DNA of 64,000 bases from Insulibacter thermoxylanivorax. GTDB lineage: Bacteria; Bacillota; Bacilli; Paenibacillales; DA-C8. Of the stretch, positions 54,918-63,346 are shown one piece after another. The position numbers and the translations under genes were made by a program. Within the stretch, counting starts at the first letter, position 1; every line of letters begins with the position of its first letter. The notes beneath the pieces are model-generated. The model saw only the letters and a list, made by a program, of their open reading frames with translations. It was not told where the DNA came from and searched no databases. Location of the stretch: NCBI RefSeq assembly GCF_015472005.1, contig NZ_BMAQ01000001.1, positions 62,001 to 126,000 on the forward strand, written 5' to 3'.

Positions 54918-56155
54918 TCGCGTGGCAGATCGGCATCGTTACCGAACTGATCGCGCAGCGGGACGGTATGCAGGAGGTACGTGTGAAGCTCTCCGACGGT
55001 ACCAGCGGGCGGGCCTTACATGACCTTTCCATCCATGAACCGCTGATTGCGGGGGACCAAGTGCTGCTCAATACGACGGCGGTTCGCCTAAATCTAGGCA
55101 CAGGGGGGTATCATTTCGTCCATGCCAGGCTGCCTGAGAGCAGCTTCGGAGCCTCAGGCTGTTCGCACAGCTTAGCAGAGCCCGCCACAGAGTCCGGCAG
55201 TGCCGGCGAACGCGGTCATACTGACCTCTTTGCTGAGTGTTATACGGACCGCAGTAACAGCCGCTGCCGTGAATCTGGGAAGGCCGCACATAACGGGCAT
55301 ATGATGAAGCTCAAATACACCTCGCTGCAGCGCGCCGTGCTGGCGGCCGAAGAGCCGGCCAGCCCGTATCATGAGGTGTTCATCAACCATCAGCGGATCG
55401 ACGGCATACCCGTTCTGGTTGGAGAATTGCACAGCATGCTGCCGATCGCAGCAGCTTGGCTGCATTATGCAAAGCCCCAGCTGAGAATCGCTTATGTGAT
55501 GAGCGACGGCGGCGCGCTGCCGATCTCCTTAAGCCGCCACGTATCCGCTTTGAAGCAGCTGTCTTGGCTGTGCGGGACGGTGACTTACGGACAGGCATAC
55601 GGAGGCGATCTGGAGACGATGAACAAATTCACCGCGTTGATCGCTGCCCGGCATATCCTGCGCGCGGATATCATCATCGCCTGCATGGGACCGGGGATCG
55701 CAGGAACGGGTACGCCCCTCGGCCATACCGGCACGGAGGCGGGCGAGCTTGTCAACGCTGCCGCCATGCTGGGCGGGAGACCGATCCTTATACCGCGGCT
55801 GAGCGGTGCAGAGCAGAGGCCGCGGCATTACGGCCTAAGCCATCATCTGACGGCGAACCTTAAGTATACGGCGGCCTGCCGCGCTGTGCTTCCTCTTCCC
55901 GCCGGCTTGCCGGATGAGCTCACGGCCGTCGTCCGGCGTCAGCTGAAACCGATCTTGGAGGAGGGCCGGCACCGAATCACCTGGCAGGATGAGCCAAGCC
56001 TGACGGACTTGGAAGCCGCTCTCTGCGCATACCCGTTGACCATCACGACGATGGGGCGCACGCTCCGCGATGATCCTAGCTTCTACCTCGGGGCTGCTTC
56101 CGCCGCTGCGTATGCTGCGGCTTGCTGTACCGGTTCAGCCAATCACGGAGCTTAG
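54914..56155 (+). CDS. DUF3866 family protein with an extra low-complexity insert
   Basis: A 413-residue protein of the DUF3866 family, function unknown. The N-terminal domain ends at GGYHFVHARLPES; the family region resumes at GHMMKLKYTSLQRAVLAAEEP, followed by VLVGELHSMLPIAAAWL and ACMGPGIAGTGTPLGHTGTEAGE. Between them lies an insert of about 50 Ser-, Cys- and Gly-rich residues (about 76-127). ATG 54914 overlaps the peptidase stop by four bases. The 3' end overlaps mciZ on the other strand. Confidence 0.88.
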   Translation: MIAWQIGIVTELIAQRDGMQEVRVKLSDGTSGRALHDLSIHEPLIAGDQVLLNTTAVRLNLGTGGYHFVHARLPESSFGASGCSHSLAEPATESGSAGERGHTDLFAECYTDRSNSRCRESGKAAHNGHMMKLKYTSLQRAVLAAEEPASPYHEVFINHQRIDGIPVLVGELHSMLPIAAAWLHYAKPQLRIAYVMSDGGALPISLSRHVSALKQLSWLCGTVTYGQAYGGDLETMNKFTALIAARHILRADIIIACMGPGIAGTGTPLGHTGTEAGELVNAAAMLGGRPILIPRLSGAEQRPRHYGLSHHLTANLKYTAACRAVLPLPAGLPDELTAVVRRQLKPILEEGRHRITWQDEPSLTDLEAALCAYPLTITTMGRTLRDDPSFYLGAASAAAYAAACCTGSANHGA

Positions 56156-56252
56156 CCTGCGGCGCTTCCTTTAGCGCAATCTGCAGTTTCCGGCGGATCT
56201 CCCAGGCCTGTCCCACGATGCGCATGCTGCGTTCATCTTGATAGGTTTTCAT
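56076..56252 (-). CDS. mciZ: MciZ-like Z-ring formation inhibitor
   Basis: A 58-residue protein with the MciZ core: IVGQAWEIRRKLQ, then KLRDWLNRYSKP, lining up with VGKAWEIRAKL and VKDWISKP of B. subtilis MciZ (40 residues). MciZ caps FtsZ filaments to stop Z-ring formation in the mother cell during sporulation. The ATG at 56252 follows GAGGGG at good spacing. It has an extra basic tail (QHTQRRKQPRGRS) and overlaps the 3' end of the DUF3866 gene by 80 bases in antisense. Position next to nudF matches B. subtilis. Confidence 0.82.
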   Translation of the reverse strand: MKTYQDERSMRIVGQAWEIRRKLQIALKEAPQAKLRDWLNRYSKPQHTQRRKQPRGRS

Positions 56253-56313
56253 CTATACCCCTCTCTTCATCGCTTGATATGATAGTACAAGCTATGTAAG
56301 AGAGGGGGATAAT

Positions 56314-56375
56314 ATGCGATACCCTTGGGGAAAGGAATGAAATTTCAATACCATGACCGACAAGAAACATCCTGA
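56314..56375 (+). other. Two possible leader micro-ORFs before nudF
   Basis: ATG 56314 after GAGGGGG reads MRYPWGKE to TGA 56338-56340. A second ATG at 56337 overlaps that stop and reads MKFQYHDRQETS to 56375, crossing the nudF start (56353) in another frame. NudF itself has no good ribosome site, so coupling through these short frames is possible. Confidence 0.35.
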
Positions 56376-56946
56376 TGCTGATCCGATGCGGGATGATCAA
56401 CGGTTCGCGGAGCCGACGCTTTATTCGCAGCCGATCTTCCAGGGCAAGGTGATCTCCCTTCAAGTCGATACGGTGAGACTGCCCAATGGTGAGGAAGCGA
56501 CCCGTGAGATCGTCCGTCATCCCGGCGGCGTGTCCGTGCTGGCGCTGCTCGACGGCAAGATGCTCGTCGTTGAGCAATACCGCAAGCCCCTTGGCAAGAG
56601 CCAGATCGAGATTCCAGCGGGCAAGCTGGACCGCGGCACCGAAGATCCGATGGCGGCGGCGATGCGGGAGCTCGAAGAGGAGACGGGATATAAGACGGAT
56701 CATCTAGAATACATCTGCTCGTATTATACGTCGCCGGGCTTCGCTGATGAGATCATGCACATGTACTTCACCGACCGTCTGGAGAAGAGCGAGATGAATC
56801 TCGACGAGGATGAGTTCCTCGTGTGCGATGCGATTACGTTGGAGCAGGCCCTTGCCTATATCCGTGAAGGCCGGATCTCCGATGCGAAGACGGTGATGGC
56901 CGTGTATATCTGGCAGCTCTATCAAGCGACGGGCAGGCTGATCTAA
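56353..56946 (+). CDS. nudF: ADP-ribose pyrophosphatase (Nudix)
   Basis: Hydrolyses ADP-ribose to AMP and ribose 5-phosphate. The 197-residue protein carries a full Nudix box beginning at GTEDPMAAAMRELEEETGYK, after PAGKLDR, and the N-terminal swap strand FQGKVISLQVDTVRLPNG. The start at 56353 lacks a close ribosome site (AAAGGA lies 16 bases up). Its stop shares one base with the next start. Confidence 0.95.
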   Translation: MTDKKHPDADPMRDDQRFAEPTLYSQPIFQGKVISLQVDTVRLPNGEEATREIVRHPGGVSVLALLDGKMLVVEQYRKPLGKSQIEIPAGKLDRGTEDPMAAAMRELEEETGYKTDHLEYICSYYTSPGFADEIMHMYFTDRLEKSEMNLDEDEFLVCDAITLEQALAYIREGRISDAKTVMAVYIWQLYQATGRLI

Positions 56947-58127
56947 TGTGTGATTTGCGCGAATGCTTCGTCGATCTGCATATTCATATCGGGCGAACGG
57001 CAGGCGGACAGCCGGTGAAGATCAGCGCCGCCCGCGATTTGACCTTCTTCAATATCGCGAAGGAAGCCGCTGAGCGCAAAGGCATCGACTGCATCGGCAT
57101 CATCGACTGCCAATCCCCGCCCGTGCTGCAGGAGATGGAGGAACTCCTGGAGGCGGGTGTGATGGAGGAAGCGCCGGGCGGCGGGCTGCGCTACGGACGG
57201 ACGACGATCCTGCTCGGTTCGGAATTGGAAGTGCGGGACCCGGGACTCGGGCCGTGCCATCTTCTGGTGTATATGCCCGACTTTAAGACGATGCGGGAGT
57301 TTTCGCGTTTCCTCGCGGCCTATATGAAGAACGTCTCCCTCAGCTCACAGCGCGTCTATCTGCCGGCGCGTGGGCTGCAAGGGGAGGTCATCGACCGCGG
57401 CGGATTCGTGATCCCGGCCCATGTCTTCACACCGCATAAGGGGATGTACGGCATCGCTTGCGATACGATGGATGAGCTGCTGGACCCGCAGCACGTGGCC
57501 GCCGTCGAGCTGGGATTAAGCGCTGATTCATCGATGGCAGGGCTGATCAGCGAGCTTGCTCCCTTCACCTTCGTGACGAATTCGGATGCCCACTCCCTCA
57601 GCAAGATCGGCCGGGAATATAACCGGATGCTCCTTAAGGAGCCGTCCTTTGAAGAGGTGAGGCGGGCGCTGCTTCGTCAGGAGGGACGAGCGGTGACAGC
57701 GAATTACGGGCTGTCGCCGCAGCTGGGCAAATATCACCGCTCCTATTGTCTGAAGTGCCGGCATCTCCTGGACACAGAGGAGCAGCACGTCGACGAATGC
57801 CCCGTCTGCGGCAGCAAGTCCCTCACCCGCGGGGTGCATGACCGGATCTTCGAGATCAGGGACCTTGACGAACCGCTGTTCCCGCCGCATCGCCCGCCCT
57901 ATATCGAACAGGTCCCCTTGGAGTTCATCCCGGGACTGGGCGCGAAGACGCTGCAGAAGCTGCTTGACCGCTTCGGTACGGAGATGCAGATCCTGCACCA
58001 TGCTACTTTCGAGCAGCTGGCGGAAGCGGTGCCGGAGAAGCTGGCGCAGGCGATCATCCTCGCGCGGGATGGGCGGCTCGAGCTGGCTTCCGGCGGCGGG
58101 GGCAGGTACGGCAGGGTAAAGCTATGA
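56946..58127 (+). CDS. Endonuclease Q family protein (YqxK type)
   Basis: A 393-residue protein with an N-terminal PHP domain (DLHIHIG, FVTNSDAHSLSKIG), a four-cysteine zinc finger (CLKCRHLL... CPVCGSK), and a C-terminal helix-hairpin-helix (IPGLGAKTLQKLLDRFG). EndoQ enzymes cut DNA 5' to deaminated bases and abasic sites; homologues occur in archaea and some Bacillales. All three parts are intact. The gene follows nudF with one base shared. Confidence 0.9.
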   Translation: MCDLRECFVDLHIHIGRTAGGQPVKISAARDLTFFNIAKEAAERKGIDCIGIIDCQSPPVLQEMEELLEAGVMEEAPGGGLRYGRTTILLGSELEVRDPGLGPCHLLVYMPDFKTMREFSRFLAAYMKNVSLSSQRVYLPARGLQGEVIDRGGFVIPAHVFTPHKGMYGIACDTMDELLDPQHVAAVELGLSADSSMAGLISELAPFTFVTNSDAHSLSKIGREYNRMLLKEPSFEEVRRALLRQEGRAVTANYGLSPQLGKYHRSYCLKCRHLLDTEEQHVDECPVCGSKSLTRGVHDRIFEIRDLDEPLFPPHRPPYIEQVPLEFIPGLGAKTLQKLLDRFGTEMQILHHATFEQLAEAVPEKLAQAIILARDGRLELASGGGGRYGRVKL

Positions 58128-58200
58128 AGATATGAAGTGATTAAGATATCAAGTTGTGAAGTATGAAGTATGAAGTGAGCATCGAAAAAAGTTACGAAGT
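58128..58200. repeat. Loose tgaagtat repeats
   Basis: A stretch made of degenerate gaagtatgaagt and gatatgaag units directly after the endoQ-type gene. It resembles in style the repeat-rich gap at 51284-51460. No gene is seen. Confidence 0.5.
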
Positions 58201-58210
58201 TATGAATCTA

Positions 58211-58239
58211 GCATATTCTCCCCTCTGTCCACATAGCTA
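58211..58239 (+). promoter_or_regulatory. Candidate sigma-E promoter of spoIIM
   Basis: GCATATT (58211-58217) is a perfect sigma-E -35 match. CATAGCTA (58232-58239), 14 bases on, keeps only the CATA of the -10 consensus. B. subtilis spoIIM is a sigma-E gene. Confidence 0.45.
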
Positions 58240-58314
58240 TTAGTATAAGCCGGTGAAGCTTTCCAGCCTTGCGGGAACCCGGCGCAATCACAGCAGACAG
58301 GGGAGATAACGTCG

Positions 58315-58956
58315 ATGCCAAACCCAACGCTGTCGTTCCAACGTTACTTGCAACAACATCTGCCGCTGTATATCTTCGTCACCGTATTGTTCATGATGGG
58401 CGTGATCTTCGGCGCCCTGCTGGTGAATGCCCTCACCTTGGACCAGCAGCAGAACATGGCACAGCTTATTGACAACTTCTTCCAAACAGCGATGCATGGT
58501 TTCGAAGGCACTTCACCGCAGTCCTTTGCGGATCTGTTCAGCCTTCACCTTCGCTGGGTTCTGCTCATCCTCGTCTTTGGATTATCGATTGTCGGTCTGC
58601 CCCTGATCCTGCTCATCGATTTTATCAAAGGGGCCTTGATCGGTTTTGCCGTCGGCTATTTGGTTGCTGAGTATTCCTGGAAGGGACTGCTCTTCGCCCT
58701 GATCTCCGTCGCGCCGCACAATCTCATTGTGATCCCGGTTTTGCTTATCTCCAGTGTGGCTGCGATCTCGTTTTCCATGTATTTGATACGCTGTTTTATC
58801 CTCCGCAATCGAGCTGCAGATGCGCAGTCGTTCCTTCGCTATCTTCTTACGCACCTTACACTGAGCGGTCTATTGGTCTGCGCGGCTGTGATCCAATATC
58901 TCTTCATCCCCCGTCTGCTGGAATGGGCGGCACCGCTCATGCTGCAGACAGGTTGA
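58315..58956 (+). CDS. spoIIM: Stage II sporulation protein M
   Basis: A 213-residue membrane protein with five predicted spans (YIFVTVLFMMGVIFGALLVN, WVLLILVFGLSIVGLPLILLI, and others). SpoIIM joins SpoIID and SpoIIP in septal peptidoglycan remodelling during engulfment. The IDFIKGALIGFAVGYLVAEYSWKG segment is typical. ATG 58315 follows AGGGGAG, and a candidate sigma-E promoter lies upstream. Confidence 0.95.
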   Translation: MPNPTLSFQRYLQQHLPLYIFVTVLFMMGVIFGALLVNALTLDQQQNMAQLIDNFFQTAMHGFEGTSPQSFADLFSLHLRWVLLILVFGLSIVGLPLILLIDFIKGALIGFAVGYLVAEYSWKGLLFALISVAPHNLIVIPVLLISSVAAISFSMYLIRCFILRNRAADAQSFLRYLLTHLTLSGLLVCAAVIQYLFIPRLLEWAAPLMLQTG

Positions 58957-59007
58957 TCGAACCGGCATCCAGAGCATAAGCATCGGGGTCTTCTATGACG
59001 AATAAGA

Positions 59008-59037
59008 TTGACTTTGCTGAAATACTGCCCCTATAAT
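59008..59037 (+). promoter_or_regulatory. Sigma-A promoter of fur
   Basis: TTGACT (59008-59013) and a consensus TATAAT (59032-59037) are 18 bases apart, 22 bases before the fur start. Confidence 0.7.
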
Positions 59038-59058
59038 TGAAACAAAAGGAGGGGGAGT

Positions 59059-59523
59059 ATGGAGGCAAGGATCGAGCATATCAAACAGCAGTTACAATCG
59101 CAGGGGTACAAGTTGACTCCGCAGCGTGAGGCAACAGTACGCGTGTTGTTGGAAAATGAAGAAGATCACCTAAGTGCGGAAGATGTTTTTATGCTTGTTA
59201 AAGACAAAGCACCTGAGATCGGCCTTGCGACCGTGTACAGAACCCTCGAGTTACTGAGCGATCTACATATCGTAGAGAAGATGAATTTCGGCGACGGAGT
59301 TGCGCGGTACGACCTGCGGCACGAAAGCAGCAAACATCATCACCATCATCTGATCTGTGTCGTCTGCGGTTCCGTCGATGAGATTATGGATGATTGGCTG
59401 CTTCCGTTGGAGGAGCGGTTGGCGAAGGAATACCATTTTAAGGTTCTGGACCATCGCTTGGATTTCCAAGGTGTCTGTTGGCGATGTAAGGACAAAGAAC
59501 CCGAGGATATGAACAAGAAATAA
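59059..59523 (+). CDS. fur: Ferric uptake regulator family protein Fur
   Basis: A 154-residue metal-responsive repressor. The winged helix has YKLTPQREATVRVLLE and GLATVYRTLELLSDL; the metal and zinc sites are in HHHHHLICVVCG and CWRC. The order fur-yqzK-xerD matches fur of B. subtilis rather than perR or zur. Five consecutive histidines before LICVVCG are one or two more than usual. It ends before a strong terminator. Confidence 0.94.
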   Translation: MEARIEHIKQQLQSQGYKLTPQREATVRVLLENEEDHLSAEDVFMLVKDKAPEIGLATVYRTLELLSDLHIVEKMNFGDGVARYDLRHESSKHHHHHLICVVCGSVDEIMDDWLLPLEERLAKEYHFKVLDHRLDFQGVCWRCKDKEPEDMNKK

Positions 59524-59587
59524 GATTCGAAGGAATTTATAGAAGTTAACAAGGATCAAGCTTAAATTTGTATGCGCTGCAAACCAC

Positions 59588-59622
59588 ACCGAAAGGGCTT
59601 GTGAGCCTTCTTCGGTTTTTTT
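59588..59622 (+). terminator. Rho-independent terminator of fur
   Basis: ACCGAA (59588-59593) pairs with TTCGGT (59611-59616), with an inner GGCT/AGCC stem, followed by seven T. Confidence 0.85.
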
Positions 59623-59742
59623 GTGCGAAAGTTCCGCCTCACATAAACCAATTCCAAGCAGGCCATATTATACGTGGATTAGCATAATCTGTCCCCTTCA
59701 TTCATATATGTTGAGGTAACATTTGATGCACTAGAGGGGCAG

Positions 59743-59985
59743 GTGGAGCGGATGATCATCTCGCTTAAGGCTTGGCGCAGGCGTATCAGATATATGATTT
59801 TGTTCATCGTGCTCGTATATTTCATCTTTCATGTCACACAGCTCATCTATGAGTGGCTGGATCCCTTTGACTCCGAAGACAAGCCCAGCGGCCATGCGGT
59901 GAAGGTGTTCGAACAATTGCATGAAGGAGACGGGAGAGTCATCTTCAAGGATCGTTTATTGTTTTTCTTCTGGTACGGCGAATAG
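59743..59985 (+). CDS. yqzK: YqzK family protein (DUF4227)
   Basis: An 80-residue protein with one span (YMILFIVLVYFIFHVTQLI) and the family tail GHAVKVFEQL...RLLFFFWYGE, close to B. subtilis YqzK, which also ends in FYWYGE. GTG 59743 and ATG 59752 are both possible starts. It lies between fur and xerD as in B. subtilis. The function is unknown. Confidence 0.88.
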   Translation: MERMIISLKAWRRRIRYMILFIVLVYFIFHVTQLIYEWLDPFDSEDKPSGHAVKVFEQLHEGDGRVIFKDRLLFFFWYGE

Positions 59986-60193
59986 CGGGCAGAGCGACCG
60001 AGGCGGATGGACAAAGCAGGGCATTTGCGGCTCCGTATGAATCTGGCACGAACCCGGCATGAAGCGGCGCGGGAAATTGGCATCTGATGGCAGGAAACGC
60101 CCCGCATGCTGTGGAAGAAGGTATGCAGCGAACATCTAAGGAAGCATCATGGCATAGCGGTAACATGGCTTTCATGGAATGAAGGGATGAGAC

Positions 60194-61094
60194 ATGAAAC
60201 TATATCTTAAGCATTTTCTCCATTATCTGGCCGTCGAACGAGGCCTCGCCCGCAACACACTGGAGGCGTATGAGCGGGATCTGACTTCGTTCTTGGAATA
60301 TATGTCGGACAAGCAGGGAATCACATCCTTAGGTCAGGTGGATCGTGTGCATATCGTCAGCTATCTGATGTTTCTTAGAGAGTCAGGCCGGGCGTCATCA
60401 ACCGTTGCCAGGACGATGACGTCGATTCGAAGTTTTTTTTAAATTTCTAGTGCGCGAGCAGATCCTTGCAGCCGATCCTTCAATCTATATGGATACTCCG
60501 AAGACGGACAAGAAACTGCCCAAAGTGATGAATCTTGAAGAGGTTGAACGTCTGTTGGATGCCCCGCAGATCAAGGAACCGACGGGCATTCGAGACAAAG
60601 CGATGCTGGAGCTGCTCTATGCATCCGGTATCCGCGTTTCGGAGCTCGTCTCGCTCAACGTCGGCGATCTGAATCTCGGCATGGGATTCGTCCGCTGCAT
60701 CGGCAAGGGGTCTAAAGAGCGCATCATCCCCCTCGGACGCATCGCTTTGGATTGGCTGGACCGCTATATCCAGACGGCGCGGCCCAAACTCCTCAAAGGC
60801 CGTTTGCGCGAGCAGGCGCTGTTCGTGAACCGCAACGGCGGCCGCATGACACGGCAGGGATTCTGGAAGATCATCAAGCAGTACGGCAAGGAAGCGAACA
60901 TCGACAAGGATATTACGCCGCATATGCTGCGGCATTCCTTTGCCACGCATCTGCTGGAGAACGGAGCTGATCTGCGTGCTGTGCAGGAGATGCTGGGGCA
61001 TTCGGACATATCCACGACGCAGATCTACACCCATGTTACGAAACTGCGGATGAAGGATGTGTATAACCGCACGCACCCGCGGGCGAAGATGTGA
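60194..61094 (+). pseudogene. xerD: Tyrosine recombinase XerD, frameshifted at a T8 run
   Basis: XerD resolves chromosome dimers at dif with XerC. The N-terminal 82 residues (KLYLKHFLHYLAVERGLARN to MTSIRSFF) end at TAA 60440-60442, directly after eight T (60433-60440). With one T fewer the frame runs on as [10 protein letters not shown] into the catalytic domain (from 60450), which keeps Arg in ASGIRVSEL, His-x-x-Arg in HMLRHSF, His in LGHSDISTT and Tyr in IYTHV. The rest is intact, giving about 299 residues, normal for XerD. As the gene is nearly essential for normal segregation, slippage rescue or a sequencing error is more likely than loss. Confidence 0.88.
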
Positions 61095-61199
61095 AGTTAT
61101 GAAGATGTGAACTGCTGCCTGCAGATGATGAAGAAGAACATGATGGATGATACAATAAAACAACACTGCCAACAAACATCTATAAATTGGAGGAGCCAT

Positions 61200-62390
61200 A
61201 TGAACCAACTGCAGCGTAAATTTGACCGCATCGCTTTGATCGTGCTGGACAGCGTGGGGATCGGCGAATTGCCCGATGCCGCAAGCTTCGGCGATACGGG
61301 TGCACATACCTTAGGACATATCGCGGAGCGGGTGCCGGGCTTCGCCCTGCCCAACATGCAGCGCTTGGGGTTAGGCAATATCGAAGCCCTGCAAGGCGTG
61401 CCCCCTGCGGCACAGCCCCTTGCCTATTACGGCAAGATGGCGGAGGTATCGGCAGGCAAGGATACGATGACCGGGCATTGGGAGATCATGGGTCTCAAGG
61501 TGACGGTGCCGTTCAATACGTTCCCGGAAGGGTTTCCGTCAGAGTTAATCGCAGCCTTCGAAGAACGAACCGGCCGCCGGGTGATCGGCAACAAACCGGC
61601 ATCCGGCACGGCGATCATCGAAGAGCTGGGCGAAGAGCAGATGCACACCGGCGCTTGGATCGTATACACTTCTGCCGACAGTGTGTTTCAGATCGCTGCC
61701 CACGAGGATATCATTCCTCTCGAGGAATTGTATCGAGCCTGTGAGATCGCAAGGGAGCTGACCCTCGACGAACGCTATGCCGTCGGCCGGGTGATCGCGC
61801 GGCCCTATGTTGGACAGCCGGGCGCCTTCGCGCGTACGGCCAACCGCCGCGACTATGCGGTGAAGCCGCCGGCACCGACGGTGATGAATGCGCTCAAGGA
61901 CGGCGGATATGACTGTATCGCCGTTGGCAAGATCAATGATATCTTCGTCGGCGAAGGGGTCACCCGGGCGGAACCGACAAAGAACAATGATGACGGCATC
62001 AACAAGACGATCAGCCTGTTGAAGGAATCCTTCGAGGGGCTGCTGTTTACCAATCTGGTGGATTTTGATTCGCTGTACGGGCACCGGCGGGATCCGCAGG
62101 GTTATGGGGAAGCGCTGATGCACTTCGACCGCCGGCTGCCTGAGATCATGGAAGGCATCGGGGAGCGGGATCTCTTGATCATCACCGCAGACCACGGCAA
62201 TGATCCCGTGCACAGCGGCACCGATCACACGCGTGAATATGTGCCGCTGCTCGTATGGAGCCCGGGACTTATGTCCCCGCGTTCATTGGGCGTGCGCTCC
62301 ACGTTCTCCGATGTCGGGGCAACGGCGGCGGACAATTTCCGCGTGCAGCTGCCAGAGAACGGTCAGAGTTTCTTGCAAGAGTTGCTGTAA
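61200..62390 (+). CDS. deoB: Phosphopentomutase
   Basis: Interconverts ribose (or deoxyribose) 1- and 5-phosphate in nucleoside salvage. The 396-residue protein of the alkaline-phosphatase superfamily has [33 protein letters not shown] with the phosphorylated Thr, and [21 protein letters not shown] with metal ligands. The ATG at 61200 follows GGAGGAG; the frame is open 31 codons upstream without a ribosome site. It begins a deoB-punA-pdp salvage operon. Confidence 0.96.
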   Translation: MNQLQRKFDRIALIVLDSVGIGELPDAASFGDTGAHTLGHIAERVPGFALPNMQRLGLGNIEALQGVPPAAQPLAYYGKMAEVSAGKDTMTGHWEIMGLKVTVPFNTFPEGFPSELIAAFEERTGRRVIGNKPASGTAIIEELGEEQMHTGAWIVYTSADSVFQIAAHEDIIPLEELYRACEIARELTLDERYAVGRVIARPYVGQPGAFARTANRRDYAVKPPAPTVMNALKDGGYDCIAVGKINDIFVGEGVTRAEPTKNNDDGINKTISLLKESFEGLLFTNLVDFDSLYGHRRDPQGYGEALMHFDRRLPEIMEGIGERDLLIITADHGNDPVHSGTDHTREYVPLLVWSPGLMSPRSLGVRSTFSDVGATAADNFRVQLPENGQSFLQELL

Positions 62391-62440
62391 CATGCGTTCC
62401 ATGGACATATGATTTGTTAATATGAAAGGACGTTGTGACA

Positions 62441-63295
62441 ATGGCGAGATTGGATGCGAACCAGGGATTAGATGCTAATCAATTGCAACAACAATTGAAG
62501 GAAGCGGCTGAGTTCATCCGCGGCCGGCTGTCCGGTAAGCCGGAGATCGGCTTGATCCTCGGATCGGGTCTGGGCGTGCTGGCGGATCTGATTGAACAGC
62601 CGCTGACGATTCCATATGGGGAGATTCCACATTTTCCTGTATCGACAGTAGCCGGCCATTCCGGTGAGCTGGTGATCGGTGCGATCGCCGGCAGACAGGT
62701 CATCATGATGAAGGGCAGATTCCATCTCTATGAAGGTTACGGGGAAGCGCAGGTGACCTTTCCGGTACGCGTGATGAAGCTTCTCGGCATCGAGAAACTC
62801 ATCGTCACCAACGCCGCCGGCGGCGTCAATCGCTCCTTCCAGCCGGGGGATCTGATGATGATAACAGATCATATCAATCTCATGGGGAGAAATCCGCTTA
62901 TCGGTCCGAATCTCGATGAATTTGGGCCGAGATTCCCTGATATGACGGAGGCCTACAGCCGAGCGCTGCGCAAGGTGCTTAAGGATACTGCCGACGAGCT
63001 CGGCATCCAGCTGCAGGAGGGCGTCTATGCGGCGATGCTCGGACCGGCCTATGAGACGCCGGCAGAGATCCGTATGCTGCAAACGATCGGCGCAGATGCG
63101 GTGGGCATGTCCACCGTGCCGGAGGTCATCGTTGCCCGCCATGCCGGCATCGAGGTGCTGGGCATCTCCTGCATCACGAATATGGCTGCCGGCCTCCTCG
63201 ATCAGCCGCTGCGGCATGATGAAGTCGTGGAGACGGCGGAGCGGGTGAAGGAACAGTTCCTAAAGCTGGTCTTGAATGTCATTCCTAAGTTATAA
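62441..63295 (+). CDS. punA: Purine-nucleoside phosphorylase
   Basis: Splits guanosine- and inosine-type nucleosides with phosphate into base and ribose 1-phosphate. The 284-residue size is that of the trimeric type. GLILGSGLGVLAD, MKGRFHLYEGY, TNAAGGVNRSFQPGD and GADAVGMSTVPEVIVARHAG are family motifs. ATG 62441 follows AAAGGA; GTG 62435 is possible. It follows deoB by 50 bases. Confidence 0.96.
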   Translation: MARLDANQGLDANQLQQQLKEAAEFIRGRLSGKPEIGLILGSGLGVLADLIEQPLTIPYGEIPHFPVSTVAGHSGELVIGAIAGRQVIMMKGRFHLYEGYGEAQVTFPVRVMKLLGIEKLIVTNAAGGVNRSFQPGDLMMITDHINLMGRNPLIGPNLDEFGPRFPDMTEAYSRALRKVLKDTADELGIQLQEGVYAAMLGPAYETPAEIRMLQTIGADAVGMSTVPEVIVARHAGIEVLGISCITNMAAGLLDQPLRHDEVVETAERVKEQFLKLVLNVIPKL

Positions 63296-63346
63296 CGGCA
63301 GACTTCCTGTCATTGCCGATAAGCCGATAAGGAGGGCAGGGAAAGG

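Noticed and set aside
59986-60193. Small gene between yqzK and xerD
   Set aside because: A 26-codon frame (from about 60007) has no ribosome site and no conserved pattern; the 208-base gap holds nothing I can support.
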